Source: Nageia nagi (lineage: Eukaryota; Pinophyta). From it: 64,000 nucleotides of DNA. The stretch covers positions 159,402,001 to 159,466,000 of the forward strand of contig JBITNC010000001.1 in the NCBI GenBank assembly GCA_050084985.1, written 5' to 3'. The translations under genes were made by a program, and so were the position numbers. Shown here piece by piece: positions 11,195 to 23,417 of this stretch (position 1 is the stretch's first letter; each line of letters starts with the position of its first letter). Below the pieces are notes generated by a model that searched no databases, was not told where the DNA came from, and saw only the letters and a program-made list of their open reading frames with translations.

Positions 11195-14100
11195 ATGGTT
11201 GAAACCTTCATACCCAAGCACATACTCGATGGTTCCAACTTCGGCATATGGGAACCTCATATGAGAGCTGAGTTACAGGCAAGGAAGCTGTGGCAGATAG
11301 TAAATGAAGATCTAGTCGCTCCTACATATGAGAAGGCCCTTGAAATTTACAACTCAAAGAATGAGTTAGCAACTTCTATGATCTATTGTGCAGTTTCAAA
11401 TGACATCCTTCTCATGATCTCTTCCTCGACATCAACAAAAGAAGCTTGGGATAGACTAAAGAAAATTTACCTTGGGTCCAAATTTTCAAGAAGGTTCACC
11501 ATTCTACAAAAGTTGTTGCAATATCATCAAGGTGAAGATGAAAGTGCCTCTATCTACTTGAACAAAATCATTAACCTCAGGACACAACTGGTTGGCTGTG
11601 GGTGTAATTGGATCAATAATGAGTTCATGGTCTTCATCATTCTTCAAAGCCTCTCTACAAAGTTTAGTAACTTTGTCACAATTATGGAGACTAGGCTCGA
11701 TGATGAAGAAGATGTCATCTCTCTTGACAACCTTTCTAGACTCCTTCTGAAGCATGAGGAAACTTTGAACAAGAAAATGTTGAACCTTTCTCCAAAGGAT
11801 AATAGCATTGCTCTAGGAGCAACCAAAACTCCTTTCAAGAAGACATTCAAACATTATAAATTCAAAGATAACAAATCCTCATCTACCATCAGGAAGCACG
11901 ACAACTTCAATGACAAAGCTGGATCAAGCAAACCAACACCATAGGAAAAGTTTGATGGAAATTGTAACTTTTATGGCATCTTTGGGCACAAAGAGTATGA
12001 TTGTCGCAAAAAGAAATTTGCTCAAAAAGGTAAGGGAAATGCAAATGTGAGAAATTTCAATAATAAAAAGAAGAACAAGCATGCTGCTACTATTGCCTAC
12101 TACTCAATGACTCAAACTATTTCAAATGATTGGATTGTTGATTCAGGATGTACTAATCACATGTGTTATGAAAAGGATAAGTTTAAAAATTTTCATAAGT
12201 ACAACAAGGATATAGTTGTGATAGGTGATAATACAGTCCTTGATGTTCAAGGAATAGGGAATGTGAAGATTCATGGAAAGGCACTTGATAATGTATTTTA
12301 TGTGCCTAAGCTAAGGATGAATCTTATCTCTGTAATTCAGATTACAAGGAAAGGATGCTCATTTGAGTTTACCTCACACTCCTGGTGTGTTAAGAAAGGA
12401 CTTGCCACTTTAATGAAAGGATCAGTAAAGGATGACCTTTATATTGTGGATCAAGTACCTTTGAAAATTTGTCTTGCTACAAATGTGTGTTCAAAAGGTA
12501 ATCTTTGGCATCAACGATCAGGGCACCTTAACCACAAGAGTATTCAAGATATGAAAAATCAAGAACTTGTGGAAGGTTTACCTAATATTTCACCCACAAT
12601 TGGTCTTTGTGAAAGGTGCATTCTAGGAAAGATGAATAGGCAAAAGTTTGAAAAGGATAAGGCAACTCGGGCTACTCGTCCTCTTCAGCTTGTGCATTCA
12701 GATTTGATGGGTCTATTTTAGACTAAGTCTCTAGGAGGAGCTTCTTATGTTCTGACCTTCATTGATGACTTCAGTAGGATGACATTTGGTTATCTACTTG
12801 AGCACAAGGATCAAACTTTTGACCGATTTAAAGACTTCAAGGCTCTTGTTGAAAATCAAACTAATTTCAAGATCAAGATGCTGAGATATGATAATGGGGG
12901 TGAGTATAATAGCAATGAGTTTAATGATTATTGTGTTAAACATGGGATCAAGAGACAATTCATAATCCCTTACACCCCTCAGCAAAATGGAGTTGCTGAA
13001 AGGAAGAATCGCACCATTATGGAAATGGCAAGATGCATGTTGGGTAACCTTCCTAGTTTCTTATGGGGAGAAGCTATTCACACTGCTATTCACACCCTAA
13101 ATAGGTGTCCTACTAAAGTAGTTGAAGGAAAAACTCCGTATGAAGCATGGATAGGAAAGAAACCTAACATCTCACACTTTAGGGTCTTTGGTTGAGATGC
13201 ATTTACCTTCATTACCTCAGAGAAAAGGAAGAAGCTAGACAAAAGATCAGAAAAATGCATCTTTGTGGGGTATGATAATCAGCATAGAGGTTACAGGCTC
13301 TACTCCTCATCCCATAAAACAATCTTTGTTTCTAGGGATGTCAAGTTTAATGAACTTCCTGAGGATACGACTTCTCATGTTGAGGTGTCTGATTCAGATG
13401 ATTCTACACCTGCACCTAACTGGTTGGATGATCATGAAGGGAAGTCACCATAAGAGCAAAATTCTCTAGCTCAGAGAATTACAAGAAGTATGACCTTGAA
13501 TAAATCCTTATTTGCCAAAATTGATAATATGAATGAGCCATCAACATTCAAAGAAGCTTCCAAGCAAGAGTGTTGGATGGAAGCTATGAAAGTTGAGTAT
13601 GAGGCACTCATGAAAAATGAAACTTGGGATTTGGTTCCTTATCCCAATGAGAAAAATGTGATTGGAAATAAATGGATATACAAGGTCAAGTACAATTCTG
13701 ATGGAGAAGTTGAAAAATACAAAGCAAGGCTAGTGGCCAAAGGATTTGCTCAGAAATATGGTATTGATTATGAGGAAACCTTTGCTCCTGTGGCCAAGAT
13801 GCCTACTGTCAGGATAATTCTTGCTCTTTCTGCAGCTCAAGGTTGGAAAGTTTTCCAACTTGATGTCAAGAGTGCATTTCTCAATGATGAATTGGATGTA
13901 GAAATATACATGAATCAACCAGAAGGATTTATTCCAGAAGGAAAAGAGTCTCTTGTGTGTAAGCTAAAAAAGTCTTTGTATGGACTTAAACAAGCACCTA
14001 GAGCATGGTACAAGAAAATTTTAGGATTCTTTGTAGATATTGGTTTTTCCAAGTGCTTCTCTAACTCAGATCTCTATGTACTCAATCAAGGAAAATATGT

Positions 14101-15079
14101 GGTCTTAATTCTCCTTTATGTGGATGATCTTCTCATAACAGGCAACAATATTGAAATCATCCAAGAGTGCATATCCAAACTAAAGGCAACATTTGAAATG
14201 ACTGATCTAGGTCTATTGCATTACTATCTTGGAATGCAAGTATACCAACACAAAGATTGTACTTATCTTAGTCAATCTAATAATATATCAGACATCTTGC
14301 AAAAGTTTGGAATGGAGTGTAGATATGTTGCAATACCTGTTTCTCCTGGAATCATTGTAGCACTGAGCTTAGATTCTCAGTTGGCTGATGCTACAGCTTA
14401 TAGGCAATTGATCGGTAGTCTTCTATATTTGACTATCTCTCATCCTGATATTACCTTTGCAGTGAATCTGATGGCATGATTCATGCAAAAACCATATGTT
14501 GAACACCTTAATGCTGTGAAGCAAATCTTGAGGTATGTGGTAGGGATAAAGGATCTTGCTCTTAAGTATTCCAAAGTGCCCTCAATTGTTCTCTCAGGGT
14601 TCTCAGATTCTGATTATGGGGGAGATAGAGATGATGGAAAATCAACCTCTGCATATGTATTCAGCATTGGTTTAGGTGCTATCTCTTGGGCTTCCAAGAA
14701 GCAACCTACTGTGACTCTTTCTACCACCGAAGCTGAATATCGAGCCATGTCTGTTGCCACCCAAGAAGCTATTTGGCTAAGGCATCTTCTGAATCAAATT
14801 GGGTATAAGCAAAATGGCCCATCTCTTATTTCTTCAGACAATCAATCGGCTATCTCTTTGGCTAAGAATCTTGTGTTCCATCAGAGAACCAAACATGTGG
14901 AAATCCAAGCCCATTTTATCAGGGAGAAGGTTCTAGATGACATCATACACTTGGAGTATTGTCCATCTACTGAAAGCTCTACTGATCTATTCACCAAGCC
15001 CCTTCCTGAAGCTCAATTCAGCAAGCTTAGGGATTCTCTAGGGTTGGTGAAGTTGCCCTTAAGGGGGAGTGAAGTTTGA
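11195..15079 (+). pseudogene. gag-pol: Copia-A gag-pol polyprotein, five nonsense codons
   Basis: One frame of about 1295 codons runs from the ATG at 11195 to the stop at 15079 without a frameshift. It is interrupted by stops at 11942, 12719, 13193, 13451 and 14477. Domain order: UBN2-type gag with the N-terminal GSNFGIWEPHM block; a CCHC zinc knuckle (about 11963-12004) whose second Cys is Tyr; protease with VDSG (Asp at 12140); integrase with LWHQRSGHLN, then SDLMG, DNGGEY and AERKNRT for D, D, E; reverse transcriptase with ARLVAKGFAQ and YVDDLL; RNase H with SDSDYGG, STTEAEYRAM, DNQSAISL and RTKHVEI. An upstream in-frame ATG at 11105 lies before the probable splice acceptor, so 11195 is preferred; Copia-B also starts gag there. 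As it stands the element cannot make a full polyprotein. Confidence 0.96.
15059..15069 (+). other. Internal purine tract, second copy
   Basis: TTAAGGGGGAG overlaps the end of the polyprotein gene and is nearly identical to the tract before the 3' LTR (ATTAAGGGGGAG). Copia-B has the same tract at the same place (54520-54530 reversed). Confidence 0.7.
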
Positions 15080-15137
15080 ACTTTTGTTAGTGATGACAAC
15101 TTCACCTCTAAGAGGCCTTTTTTGATTGTACATTCTA

Positions 15138-15768
15138 AACCTCCATGGTAAGTTTGCTTTGCATGACAAACTTGTTGTACAATTATTGTTATAGAGTGTT
15201 GATTATTTTATACCTCTGTGGTAAGTTTGCTCTGCGTGACAAACTTGTTGTACATTTTATACCTCTGTGGTGAGTTTGCTCTGTGTGAGAAACTCATTGT
15301 ACAATTTTTTAGCATATAATTAATATACCTCCGTGGTAAGTTCGCTCTGTGTGATGAACTTGTTGTACATTCTATACCTCTATGGTGAGTTTGCTCTACA
15401 TGAGAAAATCGTTGTACAATTTTTTATGCTCTATACCTCCGTGGTGAGTTTGCTCTGCATGAGAAACTCGTTGTACAATTTTTGAGCATATAATTAATAT
15501 ACCTCCATGGTAACTTCACTCTGTGTGATGAACTTGTTGTACATTCTATACCTCCGTGGTGAGTTTGCTCTGCATGAGAAACTCATTGTACAATTTTTAT
15601 GCTCTATACCTCCATGGTGAGTTTGCTCTGCATGAGAAACTCATTGTACAATTTTTGAGCATATAATTAATATACCTCCATGGTAAGTTCACTTTGCATG
15701 ACGAACTTCTTGTACATTTTATACCTCTGTGGTGAGTTTGCTCTACGTGAGAAACACGTTGTACAATT
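15138..15768 (+). repeat. Eleven tandem hairpin units in the Copia-A 3' region
   Basis: An approximately 43-bp core starting (T/A)ACCTC(C/T)(G/A)TGGT(G/A)AG and ending TTGTACA(A/T) occurs 11 times, starting near 15139, 15221, 15260, 15326, 15376, 15434, 15501, 15550, 15608, 15675 and 15723. Spacers of 5-35 bp carry either ATTTTTTATGCT or GAGCATATAATTAA. Each core holds an inverted repeat with paired changes: GAGTTT/AAACTC, AAGTTT/AAACTT, AAGTTC/GAACTT. G-U pairs can extend it to about 10 bp in RNA. Copia-B keeps one clear copy (54386-54432). No coding role is visible. Confidence 0.9.
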
Positions 15769-15779
15769 TTTTATGCTTT

Positions 15780-16240
15780 ATTAATAATCAACACATGTCT
15801 ATATACAACAGGTGACTATGAGTGATGGCTTGGCATCTTTGCGATGAATTATAGTGCACCATTAATCAGTTATTTATAAGATGGCATTATTTGATTCTCT
15901 TATTTGAATATATGATGCATCTAACTGATTTTGTTCATGAGTTGCTTGTAGCATGCAGGATCTTCTTCAGAAATGCAGGTTACTCACCTTGTGAAAGCAA
16001 GCTCATGGAGACTCACATGTCAGCTTAAAGTTGATCGACTACTATGTATAGTGAAACCAGTTGTGGTTAATGATTGTATTGTAAACCATTTTGTCAAATG
16101 GTAATGTAGTGAGTCTCATACTAGTTCTCAAAAAGATTCTCAAATATGTAAATGTTCTCATCTCCACTTGTATCTCTATGGAGGAGAACTCTCTCTTACT
16201 CTCTCTCTTCTTTCTTCTACGCTCTATCCCAATATTGCAT
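15780..16240 (+). other. Copia-A 3' untranslated tail
   Basis: Non-coding sequence between the hairpin array and the polypurine tract. It contains no open frame of note and ends in a pyrimidine-rich run (CTCTCTCTTCTTTCTTC) just before the tract. Copia-B has the corresponding purine-rich reverse complement at 53840-53880. Confidence 0.6.
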
Positions 16241-16250
16241 TAAGGGGGAG
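16240..16250 (+). other. Polypurine tract of Copia-A
   Basis: TTAAGGGGGAG abuts the 3' LTR and is the expected plus-strand priming site. Confidence 0.9.
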
Positions 16251-16722
16251 TGTTAGAATTTGTAATGAAATATTGTGAATATCTAAACTCCTTGTAAGTT
16301 CAATTAATCACTTAAAGGATATGTAGATACCTTAAGGGATTAATTGAATTCTTTATTATGTGTGTACTTTGACCTAACCATGGGGTTAGTTGGTAGGTTA
16401 AAGTTAGGTCACACATTTATTGTAGCCCTAACCTTACCCTTGGGTTAAAGGGAGGTTAGGGAGGTGCTCTCAAGCTATAAATAGAGGGCCTCTCCTCTTG
16501 TAACATATCTAAGTTTTGGAGTAAGAATACTCTACTAGTTTGTGTAGGAGAGAGGAAGAGAATAGTTGTAAGAGAGGCATACTTGAGAATTGAGATACTA
16601 GTTGTGGATATACTCCCAAGGAGGGAGGAACCAAATTACACTTGTGTTATCTTGTGTGAATGTTGTGTGATTGAGCTTCCTAGTCTTGGACCTTAAGAAT
16701 TAGATATAGGCTAATTCTCTCA
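16251..16722 (+). repeat. Copia-A 3' LTR
   Basis: This is the same length as the 5' LTR, with about 12 substitutions and no indels. It begins TGTTAGAATT, ends CTCTCA and carries the TATA box at 16475-16484. The GTATA duplication follows at 16723. Confidence 0.97.
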
Positions 16723-19700
16723 GTATATTGTACAATATTGTGATTAGTAAATGAACTTTTCACTTTATCTTTAATTGATTAATTCAACTTTGTAACTTGG
16801 ATTTTAAACCTTTGACAAAGGTTATGGCTAATCAAACCTTAAGAAAAGGTAAAACTTAAAAATATTATGAAAAAAAAATCAAGGATATATAGAAATAGAG
16901 AGATTAAAGTATATATCAATATATGTTAAATTTTGTTAGGATAGGTATTGCATCATAAATGTGTATGTAGTTTATTATTTAGAATAGTTGTTTATTGACC
17001 AATTTTTTAGGGAGATTACTCTTATTTTTTTGGAATATTAAAAGTTTTCTATGTAATATAAATATAATTTGTGAATAATAGAAATCATATAAAAGAGTTA
17101 TTTTTTATATGGTGTTAGAACAAGGATAAAAGAGAACCACCATTGCACTCCTCGTTACTATCCATTTTAGTTCAATTGTTGCTAATGTTGATTATTTTTT
17201 TATTGCTACTACCAATTGTTGTTGTTCTTAATATTATTTGTACTAGTATTAATACTCCTACAATATTTGGCCAAAAATATTTATTCCCACTAAGCAATAT
17301 TCAAGTAGTATCAAGAATTAAATTATTTTTAACTGTTGAAAAAGTAAATTATGGATAGTGTTTTAATTTGTTGATGGTATAAACTAAAGATGTTTGCATT
17401 TTATTTTGAAAAATTATCCTATTGTATTTGACAAGTACATTCCTTAAAGAATCATCTCATATATGGAATATTTTATTCTAAGTAACAAGAAATAAAAGAA
17501 GATAATTATTTCTTATTATTTATCACTAACAAATGGCTACTAGTACTCCAATATTTCTTCTTCCAAATTCTTAATTGTTACAAGAAAATAATTATTCTAC
17601 ATTGAAAATAAAACTCAATATTCAACTTGATTCTGAAAAGGTATGAGGATATTATAATTCTTAATATCATGCATTCAATTGTATTATCATAAATATAATT
17701 ATACATACAAATCATGACAAGCCTTGTGTGTTAACTAATACTCATAGGATCTTCTAATATGGAACAAACATCAAATAAACCTAAACACTAGATGTTGTAA
17801 AAATCCTAATAAAGCCCTTATTACATCATTATTAAAATGAGGATTAATACCTAATGAACATGCATACTCATTAGTTCACCAATATACCAAGTATGAATTT
17901 ACACATTTATTAGTGATAAGCAATAATGGAACTCACCTCATTATGCTTCATTATTTAACCATGGACATGGACACACTCAACCATCCATGATTTTCTATTG
18001 GATATGGATACACATGTTATCCAGATATCAAAGTTATGAATAGGGACACCCACATATATTCATAACCATTTATGATTGGGTATACATGTAATCAATCATA
18101 ATCACCATTTGTGATTGGGGAAAAACATATCCAATCATATCATCTCACGAATGAGGAAAAACTCATCCATTCACATTAAGTGAAGTATGAATATTTATTT
18201 ACCCATAAAATTATGTGAGCTTACCTTTTTAACCATGAGAATCCTTATGGTAATCTTCTCATCCTACCAAATTACATGGATGACCAGTTGATACAACCAC
18301 CAAGTGTAATAGAGTATATCACTACTTACGAGGTTCATTGAATTAATTTCAAATTAAATCTTCATTTTCTTTGATTGCTTTTGCTAAGTCAAAATATCAT
18401 CAAATTATGGATCAAGTGTACATTATATGAAAAAAGAATATATCCTCCCCCCTTAATATGAATTGTTCTTATATAAATTTTAGGAGTGTTAGGTACCATT
18501 GAGCATGCACTTTGAATACTATGAATTATGCACTTAATTATTTTTCAAATATTATTATCACCTTCTCCTAACTAACATACAAATCTAAACTTCTATTTAT
18601 TTTGCATTATTGATCCATTTACCTAATGTATAATAAACTCACACATCAAAGCTCCTTACATGCCTATAACATAATAACTTAAGAGAATTATTCATATATT
18701 AAAAAAATAATTCTCACAATCCTAGAAATGAACCATATTTAAAATTGCTAGCCTTAATTATTTTCCAATGATGAGGAGAGTGAGACTCATTAAATTTCAT
18801 AAGCATAACAAACTTGATCTTATGTTGATGGTTTTCTCAACATGTAATTATGAGACCTCACAACTTAGAAGATATTATTGTGGTAGGTTTATCCTAAAAA
18901 ATAACATCATGGAAATAAACTTATTATACAAAGTAATGAAGGTAAAGATGTCTGAGAATCCTAAAGGAATTAAAACTCTATTATTTACTATCTATTAATG
19001 GTTGATATTTGGAAATAATATCATTATATTTTTAATATTATTATTACCATGTATGCCTAATGGTTGCATTAAATTCACATTACATGATTAAGATGTATAA
19101 ATATGAGGCTTCACCTCCTTGTTTCTTGAATTCAAATAAATTATGATCTGCCAATAAAGATTTTGGTGTTAATTATGCTTATCAATGTTGAATAAGTAAT
19201 GAAATCTCTTACAAGGGTTCCAAAATAAAAATAGATATCAAATTAGAGCAGATAAAGGAGATAAGGAATCTAAAACATTAATGTATTTAAATAATTGTTG
19301 GTGTTTGAATGTGACAACCAATAAGTGCTTTTGAACTAAAAATGATTATCAAAGATAATGAATGCAACTTGTAATGATTAAATCTATATAAACTATAAAT
19401 AATACCAATAAAACATGAATGTTTACAAGTAAAACACAAAGCTAGAGACATTTAAACATATAGAAGATAACACATCACTTATTATTTGGAAGCAATAAAT
19501 ATAAATGAATATCAAATTGAGTAAGTATAAATTATTCATAAATGAATGTTGAGGTACATGTAATTGATAACATGTGATGAGCCAAACTAAGTCTCACTCA
19601 TGTTTTGCACAAATTCTCAAATTCTAAAACCAAAATGATAATTAAAAGTTACCAAAATATCCCTAAAGGAGGGATTTCATACTTCAATGCTTCAGATATG

Positions 19701-20975
19701 ATCAATGATGCCCAAAATAGCCCAAAAACCTCATCCAAAGGCTAAATCTCATCAATTAACATCATACAAGCCCAAAATTCATGTGCAAATGGCCAAATCA
19801 TATGCTAACAACCAAACATCTCATTCATAATGTGAGTAAAACTTCAAATAACCTTCAAACACTTAATGTTTAGCTCATGCATACAATATAGTGACTTGAG
19901 ATCCCAATGACTAGATAGAATGGTAAATTAGTAATGAATTATCACTTATAATGGAGATGTTTATCCAAGAAGTGTAAATAATTAATAACACTCCTTCAAA
20001 TATGCCAAATATTCAACATCCAAGCATATAATGATAAATATCATGAAATGATAAGTGAATAAAAGTGCAATGGTAAAATATAATTGTATTCAAATAATAA
20101 GTTAAGTAACCTCAATTATAATGGTTGTGCAAGAATACTAATGCTCCAAGTCTCAGATCCTTAGTAGTAGTAAGGCTTGCACCAAGGCTTCTCCCTTCAT
20201 AACTATGATGGAATATTAGAGATCCACTAGTAGTATTCTACTAATCCAAGAGTAATACCAACACCTACCTTAATAGCTAGCTTACAATCCTGAGGTGTGC
20301 TATTGCTCAAAGTATGCATCCATGTAAGTCCTTTTTTACACCTTGTAACAAGTACCTCACTTTGTTGAAGTGGAAATCAAGGAAGAGTAATGCTCAAGCC
20401 AAGAAAAAGAAATAATAATCATAACATAATGATATTATCTTTTAGGAATCCTCCTTTTATAGTTTGAAGTAGCTTCATCATTAATCTTGTGGTAGGATGG
20501 ATATAATCCCATATAATGGTGTCCAAGGGTGATTCATGTGCTCTCTATATCTAATGCTCAATATGAGATTCTTTGGGATAGGTGTAATCGCATCCAAGGG
20601 CCTAGAATTCCAACATTAGATTATGGGGGACTTCCATGTGCTTAGGGATCCATGTCATCATGCTAGAAGCCTCCAAGGGTGAGATGTGTGTATTTTGGGA
20701 TGCCCAATTGCTCAAAAAATGGTCCAAACTTCCTTATAATTCCAAAGTCCAAGTGTGGGAGTCTTCTAGTGCCTCATAGTAAGTGTTATTCCATAGGAAT
20801 TATATTACTGCCCTTCCCAAATTGCTTATCCTCAAGCAAATCATAACATCTTTAGTTGTATCAGAGTCCTTGTGATCTCTTATTCTTACTCATGGCTAGA
20901 TGATTGGAAGAAATTAGAATTAATAAACTTTGGCTTAGCTTTCCTGATAACCTCCATTCTTTGAATTCCAACTCT
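16723..20975. other. Intergenic, no supported gene
   Basis: AT-rich DNA. Frames of 71 and 76 codons at 17143-17358 and 18768-18998 show no motif and no neighbouring homology. The part from about 19560 to 20900, just beyond the decayed gypsy protease in its 3' direction, may be further decayed gypsy sequence, but I cannot identify a domain in it. Confidence 0.4.
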
Positions 20976-20979
20976 CTTG

Positions 20980-21830
20980 ATCTTGAGTGTCTCATAGTAT
21001 AAATTCATGACCATGAACTTTAAACTTCATTTCCAAGGTCTTGTAGTTAGAAGTTCTCTCCTAATATGTATAGCCATTGTACTCTAAGAAAAATATGTAG
21101 CAATCCTCTAAGGGGTAGAATGTATGAATCACTAGTGATTGCATAGTTCCCCAAGTTAACTTATTAATATTCTCCACCACCTCATGGCTTAAGGTGGTGC
21201 TACCATTGGTAATAGCTACATTGAATCCTTAGAATTCGTATGTATTAAATCACTTTTCCCTTACAAACTCCTCATTGATGAAGTTATGAGTGGCTTAACT
21301 ATTGATTAGCACCAATATCTTACTATTATCAACTTCTCCTTTCACCTTAATAGTCGTGAATTAATATGGTCCCTTTAACATGGAAAGTTCTCCTACAATA
21401 TCTTTGATCTCATGTTTATAATTATTTAGCTTATCCTTAGTTTTTTCTCTAACCTTAAGGAATTCAAGATATAGATTTTGTGCTTTTCCAATACATCTAT
21501 GTCCTTTTTCCAATGGGTCTTAACAAATGAAGTAAAGCTTTTTATTCCTTAGTTCTTTCTTCATTGTATAATCTAATTTGTTTATGGGTTTTGAAGGGGG
21601 ATGAGTGAGTTTTACTCTTATGGGTCCCTTGCTTGATGATCTTCATAGGGGCCCTATTATTAATGGCTTTATTCCCTCCCTTTAGCTTACTTGTTCCTTT
21701 AACTAGAAGCACCTTATGGATGGCTATTTCCAATGTTAGTAACCACTTGGAGCAATTACCATACTATTGCATTTACATGCCTAAACCTAAGAGGCCTTGC
21801 AACATATTTGTCTACTCTTAGTTTGGAGAC
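20980..21830 (-). pseudogene. Ty3/gypsy gag-protease remnant
   Basis: Reading the minus strand, a frame with several stops contains ILVLINS followed by THNFINEEFVREK, then VAITNGSTTLS. This is the layout of a plant gypsy retropepsin (LIDSGATHNFI-x-x-x-x-V, then V-x-V-A-N-G). The catalytic Asp-Ser/Thr-Gly has become Asn-Ser. A lysine-rich stretch upstream (21733-21542) would be the end of gag. No reverse transcriptase follows, so the element is truncated. It probably belongs with the LTR immediately to its right. Confidence 0.6.
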
Positions 21831-22041
21831 ACTTTTTGCATCCCTAAACATCCATAGCCTATGGCTATCAGGAAGAAAGAGCACCTAGAGCACTCCTATG
21901 GCAAGATGAATTTAAAATTAGAGTAACATAACATAAGGATGAAGAACCTACTTTGGTAATAAATTGGGACATTATAGATTGTTCTAGTTTGATAATGGTA
22001 TTAATATTGCTTAAGGATAAATAATTTTAGAGGTGTGGTAT

Positions 22042-23417
22042 TGTAATGTCCCCAATTTGTAAAGTTCTACTCAATTTTTGTTTTAAGGAGATTAAGTCTT
22101 CTATAAGATAGAAAATTATGTTTTTCCACAAAAAGAGGAACTCATGTCAATCATTTTTATAGGTTACACAACTAGGTTTCATCAAGAAATAAAGGAGTTA
22201 TGATATTTTAAAGTTTGCCTATCTAGTCAGTTTTCTAATATCATATGCATGCATAAGAATCCATAATTCTCTTTCCAGTTGACCATTGGAAAGGTCATGT
22301 CATTCCTCTAAGGATGTGCAATTATTACTTTATTAATCTAGGTATGATTTATATCTAGTTAGGATTAAATTAGTATTCTAATACCAATAATGATGTAATT
22401 ATGATAGCAAGGTAATTATTAAATGTAAATGCAATATTAGTCACCTAAATTAGGACATTGCATATGAGGAGCCTTTATGGATGTAAATTGATATTTAATA
22501 GGTAGTAATTATTATTTAGCTCCCCTCTTAGTTATTCAAGGTAGAGCAACATGATTACTATATAATAACACTTACTTTGAAGTATAATTACTCCTATCTT
22601 GAGGAACCTCAATCCTAGACATGGGATAAGTGAGCACACAAATAAACCCCAAATACCATCGGATAAGATTACAAAATCCTTATTCATAATTATAATATGG
22701 AGCTACCTATATAAGAAGTATCCCTAGAAGATAATGATATATATGTGATTGGAATTATTATTCTTCTTCTCTTAGTTAGGGTAGTGCCTCTCCTAAATCC
22801 ACATCGATGGCATGAAGAGATTGAAGTACAACACAAATTCAGGTTTATGTAGTGCTTTCTTGAGCATTAATGAACCTCAAGGATTATATTTAGCTATTTG
22901 GAGGGTGTTGGCATTCCCCTTAGATTAGTGGAATGTTGCTACTAGATCTTTAAGATTCCACCAAAGTTGCTAGAGTAGGAAGCTCTAATGCAAGCCTTGC
23001 TACACTGCAGGTCTGTGCCCTAGAGCATTAGTCAAAGTATTCATGTATCACCATTATAATTAATGTTTAATATAATTTTCTATTTCAAAGACAATTAATT
23101 TGGCCTTATTTTGCTAAAATTATTATCATTTATCTCACCTAGCTTAGATGTTGGATCTAAAAGTGCATTTTATGTTGATATTTCATATTTTGGTTTACTT
23201 ATCTCATATGTTGGGATTTTGAGAGTTTATTATTGAGTTACATTATTAGCTAAACATTTGGTTTATGCATGAATTTTGGCATTATTATTTAGATCCAAAG
23301 CTTTGGTATAGAATGCCCCTCTCTTAGGGCATGTTTGGTGATTTTTACTAGTTATCTTGATTCTAGAATTGAGGTATTTCTATGAAATCCTAGTGATCCC
23401 ATTTTAGGATCATTACA
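22042..23417 (-). repeat. Probable Ty3/gypsy LTR
   Basis: The 1376-bp segment begins TGTAATGTCCCC and ends GGATCATTACA, so the two ends form a perfect 7-bp inverted repeat (TGTAATG/CATTACA). The gypsy protease remnant lies to the left on the minus strand, which makes this the 5' LTR of that element. No matching 5-bp duplications flank it (GGTAT left, GCCCA right), which argues against a solo LTR. No partner LTR was recognised to the left. Confidence 0.55.

Larger units (their letters stand above)
7422..16722 (+). mobile_element. Copia-A: near-complete Ty1/copia retrotransposon
   Basis: This 9.3-kb element is bounded by two 472-bp LTRs (7422-7893 and 16251-16722). Both begin TGTTAGAATT and end CTCTCA, and a perfect 5-bp target duplication GTATA lies at 7417-7421 and 16723-16727. 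A primer-binding site of the initiator-tRNA type follows the 5' LTR and a purine tract precedes the 3' LTR. Gene order gag, protease, integrase, reverse transcriptase, RNase H identifies Ty1/copia. I count about 12 differences between the LTRs (about 2.5%), so it is younger than the other elements here. The 3.3-kb leader and the 1.2-kb 3' region are long for the group. Confidence 0.97.

Noticed and set aside
11504-11850. Minus-strand frames of 83 and 68 codons
   Set aside because: They are antisense shadows of Copia-A gag and have no own motif or start context.
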